DNA from: Diphasiastrum complanatum
Taxonomy: Eukaryota > Streptophyta > Lycopodiopsida > Lycopodiales > Lycopodiaceae
Direction of reading: 5' to 3'
Length of the DNA: 64,000 nucleotides
NCBI GenBank assembly: GCA_029204225.1
Contig: CM055108.1
Span: 2,384,348-2,448,347, forward strand
The notes beneath the pieces are model-generated. The model was not told where the DNA came from. It saw nothing but the letters and a program-made list of their open reading frames with translations, and ran no database searches. The position numbers and the translations under genes were made by a program. Position 1 is the stretch's first letter. Each line of letters begins with the position of its first letter. This document shows positions 43,650 through 55,159 of this stretch, in pieces.

Positions 43650-45376
43650 CAACAAAGTGCTCGAGAACAAGTGCTCCTATGGATAAGCCTTTAAACACAA
43701 AATCCAATCTTGTAAATGGTTTTTTTAATCTGGTATGTACTTTGTGTGAATGGAGTCTTATACCAAACCTCAAGGAGATGAAAGAGTTGTGCAAGGATGA
43801 AAGGGCAATCTAAAAGAATGAATAAGTCATTCGATACCCCAAAGGAAAGTGACTTACATGAGTATTTATCCATAGCCATAGTGTGCGCCATGACTCACTC
43901 ATGTATTGGGATGTTCAATAATTTTGATCCACTTGGATAAGAGCGTTGCTTTGTTGCTTGTCGGGTCCATGGTTATAATCTCTAGAACCCTGACAGATAT
44001 TTTGTCCAATGTTTAGAAGTACCATAACTTGGAGTCATATCTTCTAGGCAGATTAGAAGCCAAAATACTTGGAGTGGTATGTTGAAAGAAGTTCATATGA
44101 AAAAAAAAAGACTCACATAATCAAGTCCATGTCATCCCAAAACTTATGAAACGCATATCTACAAAATAGGAATTAAAACGGTTCACGGACATAGGTAGAT
44201 TTTTTAGTCTTAAAACTTAGATATTTTACACTTTAAAGTCTAGGCTTGGAAGTTGAAGGGCACACCTTCCTTTTCACTCAATTTTGATGACCTCACTTCT
44301 TACATTATTTCAAATTTTGCTTTCTAAACTAATCATAATGAGTTTCGAGGTGTTCTAACCATCTCTTGATGCAGGAGTGGATAGGCAAGCAACCATAATT
44401 GTATGCCATCATTCAATGGCAATGATTGCCTCTCGCGCACCTTTCAAACTTTGGATGGTTGTAGGCTTATGGTTTGCCTATACTCATCCTGTTACGACAC
44501 TTTTTTAAAGGAGTTTTAGAACCGTTGACCTTTAGATAAAGTTTGGCTCATGTTTTGGCTGTTAAATTGAAGGGAAGGCTTCAAGTAATATTAAATAAAA
44601 AAAAAATTCCTTTTTTTTGAAAGACATATAATAGTATCTCCAATGTCCAACTTGCAAACTTATGAAGAGCTATTCCCAAGATAAATGCTTTGTTGTATGG
44701 TCCAAGGGAACTATTGCTTGCAAACTTTGAAAGAGCTATTTTCAACTAAAAATGTTATGTGTGCTAGACCTCATCCAAGGGCAATAGACACAAAGACGAG
44801 CAAGGGTGATGGCCGGGTTCTCTCACGCCTTGTCCTCATCGACGAGCAATGAATATGAGTCGCAAGTTGAGTCCCAATGGTGGGGGTGCATGAGCTCATC
44901 TCCCCTAGCCTTGTTGGCTAAGGCATGTACATAACTTGTAGTTGTTTCAGTTGTTGAAAGTTGGAACTCCATTTGAAAAATAGTATGATATCTTTAGAGT
45001 GGCAACTTTGCAATAATGGATAAGGCAATTGCAGGGCGTAGGGTTAGGAATTTGAAGCACATACCTCCTTTTGAGACCAAGGGTACCATATTTGAATAAA
45101 TTTCAATATTAAATGTAGGTTTTCACTTTTTCTTTTAACTAAAATTTGACAAAGTTTTTGAAAACCCCTTGGAACATATATCTATAAAGAAGCTAAAAAA
45201 ACTTTGGGTGTACTTGAAGGGTAGATTAAAAAACTGTGTAATATGCTATTGGTTTGGTTAATATTTTAAAACAAATGCTCGAGTCCTTCGTAGTAGGGTG
45301 ATTTGGTTAGAGTTGTTTATTGTGGTTGGGAAGGTGTAAGCTCTCCGTTGCATAGCGACATCTAAGGAATTGCTCC
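43650..45376. other. No gene seen
   Basis: AT-rich spacer. Short frames at 43606-43891 on the minus strand and a slightly GC-richer patch at 44780-44900 have no recognisable content. Confidence 0.4.
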
Positions 45377-45620
45377 AAAATCTAGAGAGATGCATCTTGG
45401 TTTCCAAGGGTCCTTGAACTTGGGACCAAAGAAACTTTGGACCCTAAGTTGATGCCAAGCTAATAAACTGAGCCATTGGATCAAAATTTAGAGAAATGCT
45501 TTTTGGTTTTCTAAGGGAAGGCTTGAATTTCGGACCAAAGAAACTTTGGATGTCAAGGTAACCAACTGAGCCTACCCCATTGGGCTCAAAATTTAAAGAA
45601 ACGGCTTGGCTTTAAATGTA
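45377..45620. repeat. Imperfect 106-bp tandem repeat, about 2.3 copies
   Basis: Units start at about 45377, 45483 and 45588 with AAAATYTAGAGARATGC-like sequence. They share GGACCAAAGAAACTTTGGA, which contains an imperfect palindrome. The third unit is partial. Confidence 0.75.
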
Positions 45621-45849
45621 AATATTGTGTATATTAAGCATCAATAGAGACATCCCTCGGTACTATTAAAAAAGAAAAGAAGCTCAAAGGCCATTGAAGG
45701 GCAATGAAGATCACAAATTCCAAGGCTGGTTGGGGGAATAGAGTCTGCTGCAGGGTGTATAAAAGCTTTGACCCCAAATTTAACACCCAAAGATGCCTGG
45801 CGTGTGCCCGTGCCCTCCAGGCAAGACGAAAAAAACAAACACATGAGAA

Positions 45850-46090
45850 TTGGGTGGGGGCCGGGCGGGGGGCCTTCTTCTGCCACGCCCCAACCCTCCC
45901 TTAATCGGGGACCCCCGTGCCCGCCTGGCGCCCGGCAGCATGTTCTCCCCTCGCCTCCCCGCCCGCCGGCGGGTCCCGCCCCCGCCAAACGGCCACCCGC
46001 GCCTGCGCTGCACGCAACGGTCGACAACCGGCAGCCTGTGCCAGCCGGGATCGGGCCCCGCCCGCCCTCCTCCTTCGCCATCCGCTTCCT
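45850..46090. other. GC-rich island upstream of the patellin gene
   Basis: About 240 bases are dominated by G and C runs (GGGGGCCGGGCGGGGGG; later CGCCGGCGGGTCCCGCC) with many CpG sites. The AT-rich sequence on both sides changes abruptly. Open frames exist in all six frames because of composition and do not support a gene. It lies 660 bases before the patellin ATG and may be a CpG-rich regulatory island or an insertion. Confidence 0.6.
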
Positions 46091-46529
46091 ACTACCTCCA
46101 GCGACGCCAAAGCTTTCATTATTTATTATTTATTTATTATTATCATTTTTGTACAGTTAAAAAGGAAAGTATTATAACTAGTTTTTAGTGTATATTTTTG
46201 TTTCGCAGGTGGTTTTATTTATATTTTTCGGGTTTTATTCATTTATTTTGCCCAGCGCAGCGGCCAAAGAAGGAGCCGGGAGCCCCCTTTTTCCCCCCTA
46301 CTTTTAAAAACAAAAACTTAGGGCGGCAAGGACAGCTGTGCCACGTCGCAGATTAGGGCAAGAAGCTACCAGGAGTAGGCCACGTGATCGCACTTGGGTA
46401 TTAACCCATAATAACATACAGAAGTTCACAATCTTTCTCTATTCAAATCTTTGGTAAAATACATGGCTTTGAATACGTGGTTTAGATGATTTGAAACCCT
46501 AAGAGTTAGGGTTCTGGAGAAAATAGCTA

Positions 46530-46752
46530 TAGAACGGGAGTGAAGAGAGAGTTACAGTAGAGAGAGAGAAGGCGAGAGAAAATTAGCGGAGGAGGGAGAG
46601 GAAAGTGAGGAAGGCGAAGAGCAGATCATATACAGAGAGAGCAGAGGCGGGGAGAGAGCGAGCGAGTGTGCGGAGCTGCTAAGGCGAGAGCGGCTGAGCG
46701 GCAGCGGAAACAGGTCCAGTAGATCTTTCAGTTGCGAGGAATTACTGCTTCC
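46530..46752 (+). promoter_or_regulatory. GA-rich 5' leader of the patellin gene
   Basis: The 220 bases before the ATG are strongly purine-rich with GAGAGAG repeats, typical of plant 5' leaders. A clear TATA box is not visible nearby. The start context CTTCCATGGCG at 46753 is a good Kozak match. Confidence 0.5.
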
Positions 46753-49435
46753 ATGGCGACTCCTAAGACAGAAGAAACGGTACTTGCTGCAGCTCCTGCT
46801 GAGGTTCCAGCTGAGAAGCCTCCAACCCAGGAAGACAGCGCTGTGGTTGTGGAAGAGAGCACTGATGCACCTGCTGTTGCTGTTGTTGAAGCGGGCGGTG
46901 AGGAAGTGGTGGGCAATTCTAATGTGGGCGATGCTCCAGATACTAGCCTGGTTGAGCCTGACTTGCCTCCGTTCAAGGAAGAGACCTACTTTGTTGCGGA
47001 TTTGAAAGAATCGGAGAAAAAGGCGTTGCAGGAATTCAAGCAGAAGGTGGAGGAGGGAATCAGGTCCAATGCTTTTGCGCCTCCGAAAGCGGAAGTTGTT
47101 GCGAAGGATTCAGAGCCTGAAAAGGCTTCTGAATTGGTAGCTGCGGCTGAAGCTAAAGAGGAGGGAAGCAAAGAAAAAGCCACTGAGAAGACGGAGGAGG
47201 CAGCTGCTGAGACTTCTCCTGCAACTGAAGTTAGTACTGAATCTCATGCGGAGCCTGCTCTGCCCCTATCTGAAGATGTAGTTATTGGGACCGAAACTGA
47301 GACTGATTCAGCAGGCACTAAATCTGTGGAGGTGGCTGAAACCGTTATAGAGGAAGTCATAACTCCTGCAGCAGCAGTTAGTGATCATGATACCACACCC
47401 ACGGACACCGAAGCTGCCCCTCCTGCACTGGATAGCGCTCCAGCCAGCGATGCTCCAAGCAAAGAAGCTGTTGTTACAGAGGCTGTTACCATTGAAGCTG
47501 CCGCTGAAACGCAAGAAGTCACCCCTGATTTCATCGTTGATGAGGATTTATCTTTGTGGGGGGTTCCTCTCTTGCATAGCAAAGGGGACCCAAGAACAGA
47601 TGTGATCCTTTTGAAATTTTTACGGGCCAGAGATTCAAAAGTGAACAATTCCTTTTCCATGCTGAAGAATACTATTTTGTGGAGGAAAAAGTTCGGGGCT
47701 GACAGCATCCTCGAGGAAGATTTTGGAACAGATTTTGATGGAGTTGCTTACTTGCATGGTGTGGACAAAGAAGGCCATCCTGTTTCTTACAACGTTTTTG
47801 GGGCTCTGAATGATAAGGATCTGTACCAGAAAGCATTTGGGGATCAAACCAAGATAGAGAAGTTTATAAGATGGAGGGTTCAGCTTCTTGAGAAGAGCAT
47901 TCAACTCCTCAACTTTAGCCCTGGTGGTGCAAACGCCCTTATTCATGTAATAGATCTGAAAAACTCACCGTCGCCTCTAAAGAAGGAAATAAGGATTTTC
48001 GTCTATCACGCTCTCGCTCTCCTGCAGGACAACTATCCAGAACTTGTAGTAAAAACTGTAAGCTTTTTCATTTCACTGTTAACGTAATATTTCCTGTGTA
48101 AATTCTAAGAAATCAACGCAGCTTCTACTTGCACCATCAAAAAATTCTGTTTTGAGAAGGAAAAGCACTTGTTATGGTCTTATGTTCACCATTTTTGTAA
48201 TCTTACAGCATAGCACACTGAACGTGTACTGTACTGACTAATAAAAGGGGGCAGTGCTATTACCCTGTACCTTCTAAAAAATGTTAGATACAGTCCTGGC
48301 CCTACATTCTGTGCAAACTTTGATTGTGGTTTAAATTCTGATTCCGCTACGTACAGTTCTAAAATTGGATTTAGATGGTGAGGATTAGAATATTGATGAG
48401 ATATTTCATTTTTTTTAATGATTCCTGGAAATTTGCTTAGAGCTGTCAAGGACTACAATTGCTATACTTTTGTCTATTATCACATTATTTGAGCAATTCA
48501 GGAGATTTAAAGCAATCCAAATTGCTGTCGTTAAATCAGAACCGAAGGGGGACATATATTTTGGTTGTAATATGTGTACCTTAGGTGCTATCTCGAGTTG
48601 ATAATGTACAGAGTTTGGAGTTGCCAATACTCACTTATCCAATTTTATCCATTTTGCAGGTGGTTATCAATGTTCCTCCATGGTATTGTGTTCTTTATTC
48701 AATGATTGTTAGTCCATTTTTGACGCAGAGAACCAAAAGCAAGTTCATTCTTGTTCCTGCTCGAAAAGTTCCTAAATCATTATTCAAGTATGTTGTTGCT
48801 TTCATGTCCAATTTTCTTGTTACTCTTGCACTTCAGGGCTTTGTAAAATTGAAATTGAAGTCATGAAGTTGTCTGAAGTGAAATGGTTCATAAACTTGTT
48901 TGGACACTGCAGATTAATTTCACCCGAACAAGTTCCAGTCCAATATGGTGGTTTAAGCAGACTGAATGATGAAGATTTTGGAGATGCTGAGGCTCCTGTA
49001 ACTGATATAGCAGTGAAGGCTGGTGAGAAGCAGACTGTCGAGTTTCAAGTGACTGCGGTAAGTTTTGGGCTCTTTTGTAGACATTAGTGTTTTTTGTGTA
49101 GTTTGTTTGTTTCTTGTGCAAGATGTGATTGAGCACTGATGCTCTCGTACCTTTCACAGGCTGGAGGAACTATTCTTTGGGAACTCGCAGTGGTTGGATG
49201 GGATATCAGCTATGGTGCAGAGTTTGTTCCAAATGCACAGGGTGGCTATACAACAATCATCGAAAAAACCAAGAAAATTACCTCTTCAAAGGAGCCAGTG
49301 CGCAATAGTTTTAAACCTTTAGAAGCGGGTAAAGTTGTACTGATCATTGACAACACATCCTCTAAGAAAAAGAAGACTGCTGTTTACAGGTACCTGGTCA
49401 AGGAGCCTGGCGTATTAACAGAGCCAACTGCCTAA
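46753..49435 (+). CDS. PATL: Patellin (SEC14/CRAL-TRIO and GOLD domain protein)
   Basis: Four exons encode 617 residues: 46753-48057, 48660-48787, 48913-49057 and 49160-49435 (TAA). Introns of 602, 125 and 102 bp have GT-AG ends, and frames join in phases 0, 2 and 0. Residues 1 to about 255 are acidic and Ala/Glu/Val-rich. The CRAL-TRIO N region (LLKFLRARDSKV, ILWRKKFGADSIL) follows near 285-325. The SEC14 lipid-binding lobe reaches about 480, with NVPPWYCVLYSMIVSPFLTQ across the first junction. The GOLD domain (SPEQVPVQYGGL to the end) closes with a Lys-rich loop. Plant patellins bind phosphoinositides and act in vesicle traffic and cell-plate formation; Arabidopsis members have about 490-680 residues. 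All exons are intact, so the gene is probably functional. The family member number cannot be decided here. Confidence 0.95.
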
Positions 49436-51380
49436 GTTGTTTCAAAACATCGTCATATGTGCTACTTCGAGATGCTGAATCTATTCGTAGCTTCCAAGTT
49501 TGGCCTGCATTTTGCCAAGAATTTTGTGGCCAGCTCCATTGGAGTTGGGCCAGAAGCAACATTTTCTAGTGATTCAGCAACAAGTTAAAGAGATGATGTG
49601 CCCTCTGTAAATACTTGGGATGATAGACATTTTATTCTGCATTTGTTTGTTTCCGACGCTCACATATTTTAGAGTTCAGATGTCATACATCTGACCCAAT
49701 GTGTTGAGCCAATAAGAATGATCCATCATCACTAGGATCTGGATCTAGCCTTTAACAGTTAGTATTGGATTGCATATGTTGCTGCTCTTTAAGAGTTTGT
49801 TTCTACTCTTCAGCTATGTTTGGAAGTAGGATGCCCATTAGTATAGTTTTGAGATTCATACGTTTCCAACTGGTAGTTGGTACTAGTTTAGGACAGACAC
49901 TCGGCAACTGATTCTTTTGTTGGTATTTGTACATGCAGTCATTTTCTAATCATGGGATCCACTTTCCTATATTTGTTGGTTATGTTAATCCCTTCATCGT
50001 TGCTGGAACAACAAGCTTATGATCTTTTCCTTTTGTTGTACTTTTCATGCCAATCAGTGGATAAAAGCACTATGTAGAAGTTTTTCCATTATGTAGCTTC
50101 TATCCTCCTATTTATAATGCAAGTTTAGCTAGGAGTTTAAAATCACTGAAAGCAACACAAAGCTCATAGAACAATTAACCTTATTTTCAAAAGTTCTTAT
50201 GGGTCTGAAGTTCTCGAGTAAGAACAGATGCCTTGCAAAGGAGATTAAAATTGTAGATGGGCTTGGAATATGGGACTGAAGTGGAAGAGATACTGTCAAG
50301 TTGTTGTAGCCTTGCATGTCTTCTAAGTTTGGAAGCAAGAACAGATAGCTTGTAGAGAAGAGCTAAAACTAACAAGCAAGATGGGCTTGGATGTATGGAA
50401 CTGAAGTTGAATAGAGGTTGGTCTTCATCCTAGTCTTCATCTTGTATTCCAAGACTTGATGAGGGACCATTGTTAAGGACCCTTGCCTGAGTTTCCCACG
50501 GGCCTTGAGTACAACCTCAAGTATGGGCCCTCAATGGCATAAATAAGCCCTCCCGACCTCTACCTTACAAAGGGGATGAAATTTTATTTAGTAACTTTTA
50601 TTCAGAAAAATGGTGATGGCTTTTGAAGAATTGTTGATGTGCATAAAGGTCTTTAAGGACAACTTCACAAGCTTGTCAAGCTAAATGCCTATAACGCAAC
50701 TAAAATCAACTAAAAGGATTGCACAAATCATACATCTATCTAAACTGTTTGTGAAACAATGATTTTATTTAATCTTGATGTATATGGATTGAGTAAGTTT
50801 CTAGATATAGACCACCTTAAAAATAAAACTACCTTAGAAATGTACACTTGTACTAGTGACATAATCAAAATGGCATCTAAGTTTGGTTTTATTTAAATAC
50901 ACTATCTAGATCTAAACATAAAGAACTAATCTATTTTTAACAAATATATGCTCAAAAAAATTAGCATAGATACATGTTTTTTGGGACTACCTTTAATTAT
51001 AAACAAAAAGCTCAATGTTTAGAGTGGAATAGAGTGAGAATGGTGGAGATTGTTTTATATGTAAAACAGTAGGGCATATTACAAAAAAATTATTGGTCGG
51101 TGGGAGTGTTTGTTTTTGCAAAGCAAAAATATAATCCATTACCCCTATAGATATAATCACAGTCTCGTAACATGTTGGATGGTTAGAATGGTTGCATCCC
51201 TAGAATAATCAATAGAGTTGATGGCATTTGTTTAAAAAACCTTTTTTTAAGTTACAAGCTTTCAAGCTCGAACTCTCCTGAGCATTCTAGTTCAGTCTTT
51301 TAGAGATTTATTTTAGAGTTGCTATTGCACTACTACTTACCAGCAGAGCTACTTATTATCAGACTTATTCTCAGTTACTT
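49436..51380. other. 3' flank of the patellin gene and spacer
   Basis: The first 250 bases are probably 3' UTR. Further right, 50200-50290 and 50330-50410 are imperfect copies of one another (AGAACAGAT...AGATGGGCTTGGA). No other gene is seen. Confidence 0.45.
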
Positions 51381-51707
51381 AGAGACAACTTAGAGTGCAC
51401 GGTTTCTATCCGCTATTGTCTTGCGCTCATTAGCATCTGATTTGAATCAATACTATCTTCTTATTGTATTTAGTATATGTCAGAATGCATGCATCTCTGT
51501 ATTGCTTTTGTAACTAATAGAAATTGTTTGAGAATTTAATACTTTATTGTTTGGCTACGTAATCACTGTAGTACTGATAATTTCAAAGCTAGTTACTATA
51601 AGATCGAACGTGATTTCTATCATTACAGCTTTGTTCGAAATTGATAAGCGTAGTCATGCATTAGAAGTAGGAGTTTTTGCTGCAATTTATCCATCCTATT
51701 TCCAACA
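51381..51707 (+). mobile_element. 5' LTR (right part) of a plus-strand copia element
   Basis: It ends CCAACA at 51707, directly before the primer site. It shares blocks with 57040-57420: TTGTTTGGCTACGTAATC, GTGATTTCTATCA and GCGTAGTCATGCATTAG against GGCATAGTCATGCTTAG. The left LTR border is not resolved. Confidence 0.65.
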
Positions 51708-51720
51708 TGGTATCAGAACA
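51708..51720 (+). other. Primer-binding site
   Basis: TGGTATCAGAACA follows the LTR end CCAACA without a gap. It differs by one base from the initiator tRNA-Met primer site. Confidence 0.8.
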
Positions 51721-51969
51721 TTTCATTCTTATATCAGAGCTTCTATTATCAGTGTTAGATTACTATTTCCTTTATTTGAACCGCCACGATATCAGATCTG
51801 TGATCTCTATCAAGGCATAATACTATTTCGATATTGAAGCGAAAGCTCTAGTACTTGATATCTTTCACGATATCAAATTCTTCAGTTTCATTCATGGAAT
51901 TGTTTTCCTATTGTTTGCATTACTAGATCTTAGAGTCATCGATACAATCGACAGACTAAGTTCTAGATG

Positions 51970-52770
51970 GATTCTCAAAGTAAAGTTGGTCTTATCACAT
52001 ACAGGTTGACTGGATCCAATTATCATTTGTGAAAATTTAATATGAAGACTTTGCTGATAGCCAACGAGTTATGGGATGTTGTTACAGGTACCGAAGTAAA
52101 GCCTGAAAATGACATAGAAGACTCAAAGTGGAAATTGAAGGATGGTAAAGCTTTCGCGCTCATCATCCTTAATATATCAAATACTCAGATTGGACACATA
52201 GTTGAAGCTAAAACTTCAAAAGAAGTTTGGGACATCCGGAACTCACTATATGACATGAGGGACGTAACTACCAAGTTACATCTACGAAGAAAATTCTTTA
52301 CTTTCAAGATGTCTAACAATGATTCTCTCCAGAGTCACATTAACCAGTTTAAAAGCTCTTGCAACAGATGGCCACTGTCGGATCAGTCATAGACGATCTA
52401 CAAGACGCAATCATGACATTGCTTTCAAGTCTGCCCTCTACATATGAGAACTGGGTGATGATCATATTGACACACTCAGATCTAACTCTTATTAGAGTTA
52501 TCACTATGTTGCTGCAAGAAGATAATCGAAGAAGTCAGGACGTTTTGTCTACTTCCTCCTCTCAGGCTCTATATGTCAACAAAGGTTCTAAGCGACATAA
52601 ACAAAAAAGCTCCAAGAAGGCTACAACGAATCAAAAGCAGACTCAAAGTAGCACAATCATCAGATCCACAATCGAAGAAGAAGATGTTTTGCAGGGATTG
52701 CAAGCGCAATAACCATGAGACCAAAGATTGTCGATTCTCTAAGCGAAGAATGCAGCCAAGCAACCTGATC
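51970..52770 (+). pseudogene. Gag of the plus-strand copia element
   Basis: The frame starts MDSQSKVGLITYRLTGSNYH at 51967, is broken by TGA near 52030, and continues at 52042 (WKLKDGKAFALIILNISNTQ, TTKLHLRRKFFTFKM). After a shift near 52370 it goes on with DDLQDAIMTLLSSLPSTYEN. The zinc knuckle is complete in a third frame near 52690-52730 (CRDCKRNNHETKDC, C-x2-C-x4-H-x4-C). The family is related to, but distinct from, the inserted element at 37388-41098. It is dead through frameshifts. Confidence 0.85.
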
Positions 52771-52808
52771 AACAAGCAAACACAGTTTCATCATCTCCTC
52801 GGGTTGAA

Positions 52809-55159
52809 GTGGACGAAGGCGCATTTATGGTCGAAGACCAAAATGCAATTTTGGATGATTCATGGTTTCTGGATTCTGGAGCAACTCAACATATGACCAA
52901 TGAACGTGAAATTTTCAACTCCTACATGCCTTACAACATGAAAAAATTTGTTCATCTTGGTGACAATAGTACTCACACTATTGAAGGTGAAGGTACTGTG
53001 AGATTGCAATTTCAGCATGATCAATTCAAACTACTATCAAAGGTTTTGTATGTTCCTAAACTTTTTACAAATATGTTATCAGTAAGTAGAATTATAGATT
53101 TCGAATCTGATCAATGAAAGATTATTGATAGGAGTAACAAGATCCTTGCACTCGACAAGAGACAAAGGTACTTATATAGATTGGCTCATTGTTATTCTGA
53201 ATCTAGCCAAGCCTTGAAAACCTCTGTTTCAGTCAATAAAGTACTACTATGGCATCATCGCTTAGGACACTTGAATTATGCATTTGTTTTGAACATGTCC
53301 AGACAATCCATGGCTTTTGATCTCGACTATCCTACTGGTAAGGTTGATCTCCCTGTCTATCATAGCTACATCTTTGGAAAGCAATCTAGGATTCTATTTA
53401 GATCAAACCATAGGCATGTAGCAAAAGATCAGTTAGATGTTGTCCATTTTGATATTTGTGGAGCTATGCAAACTCCTTCATTATTAGATGCAAAGTATTT
53501 CATCACTTTCATTCACGAGTTCTCTAGAACAACAATTGTTTATTTCATTAAGCAGAAATCAGAGGCTTTCACCAAATTCAGGAAATACAAAAAGCATGTT
53601 GAAAATCAAACTGCAAAAGAATCAAGGCATTGAGGTGAGATAACGGGGGAGAATACATCTCCACCGAATTCAAGGAGTACTGCCTTAACAATAGCATTGA
53701 GCAACAATACATCACCTCCTATTTGTCTCAATCAAATGGTCTTGTTGAGAGAAAGAACAGAACCTTAGTTGAATCGACAAAGTGCATGTTATCACATGCT
53801 ACACTTCCGAAGTCCTTCTGGACTGAAGCTATTTCAACGACAACCTATACCCAGAATAGATGTCCTAGTAAAGGTCTCTTAGGCAAAACACCATTCGAAG
53901 TTTAAATAGGAACCAAACCTTCTCTATCAAATTTACAAGGTCTTGGATGTACTGCTTTTGCGCAGATTTCTCATAATCTCAGGAAGAAGCTCAACTTCTA
54001 GAGTATCAAATGTATTTTCATCAACTACATTACTTCAGATCAAGCCTACAAGTTGTTCGATCCTATCGAGTCAAAGATATTCACTAGCCGGGATGTCATC
54101 TTCATTGAGGATCAGTTTCAAGATCTTAAGGGAAAAGGCACAGCCCATTCAGCCGACCTGTCAGCTTTACTTGACCTATCAAATCTACCAATTCCTCAAT
54201 CGACTATACTCATTGAAGCCGAGCTCTTCTACTCTCTCCAAACAACCTACCAGCGGCGAATCAGAAGATGATGAAGTTGCAGTTCAGCAACTACAGTATA
54301 ATGGAAACGATCAACCTCTATTACCCAGAAGATCATCAAGAACTAGCAAACCACCTCGTAGGTATATCGATGAGTCTGCAGCCTACTTTGTTCAGGAACC
54401 GACATCTGTCCAAGAGGTACTCAGTCAGCCTGATTCAAATCTCTGGAAAGAAGTTATGGATAAAGAGTATTCATCTCTTATCAAGAACCAGACATGGACA
54501 ATTGTCGAATTACCTGCTAGCAAAAATGTAGTTGATTGCAAATGGATTTTCAAATTCAAGTACAAAGTTGACGGAAGCATCGACAGAAGAAAACACTGAC
54601 TTGTCGCCAGAGGATTTTCTTAGTTATACAACGTTGATTACACTGAGACCTTCAGTCCAGTAGTGAAGCATTCTTCTATTTGACTTTTATTATCGTTTGC
54701 TGTTGTAGTAGATTTGAAAATACATCAAATGGATGTACAGACAACATATCTCAATGGAGTTATTGAAGAAGACATTTACATGGTGCAACCCGAAGGCTAT
54801 ATTATCGAGGGTAAACACAATCATGTGTGTAAACTCCGTAAGGTACTTTATGGCTTGAAGCAATTTGTTCGAGCATGGTTTCAAGGGATCAATACTTTTC
54901 TTATTGATCACGGCTACACACCAAGCTCTTCAGATTCTAATGTTTACTTCAAAACAGTGTAGCAGTCTTTTATCATTATCACTTTATACGTGGATTATAC
55001 ATTGCTTTTCAGCAACATTACCGATCTGATAAAAGAGGCCAAGACAATGCTATCTTCTGAATTTGACATGACTGATGTAGGCGAAGCTCATTTCTATCTT
55101 GGTATTCAAATCCATAGAGACAAGAAACAGAAGTTGATCTACATTACTCAACAGAGATA
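52809..55159 (+). pseudogene. Pol of the plus-strand copia element
   Basis: The protease has an intact LDSGATQHMTN (about 52870). Pre-integrase WHHRLGHLNYAF, integrase (LDVVHFDICG, DNGGEYISTEF in a shifted frame, SNGLVERKNRTLVE) and its C-terminal domain follow. The linker has RRSSRTSKPPRRY. RT begins WKEVMDKEYSSL and includes LNGVIEEDIYMVQPEGY and YGLKQFVRAWF. The active-site YVDD near 54990 is changed to YVDY. It ends at LIYITQQR near 55155 with RNase H absent. At least six frameshifts or stops are present. All domains through RT are in the normal copia order. Confidence 0.88.

Noticed and set aside
45641-46188. Long overlapping ORFs in all frames of the GC-rich block
   Set aside because: High GC content removes stop codons by chance; no domain and no agreement between frames.
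46728-47708. Minus-strand ORFs inside the first patellin exon
   Set aside because: They are antisense shadows of a clearly conserved coding exon.
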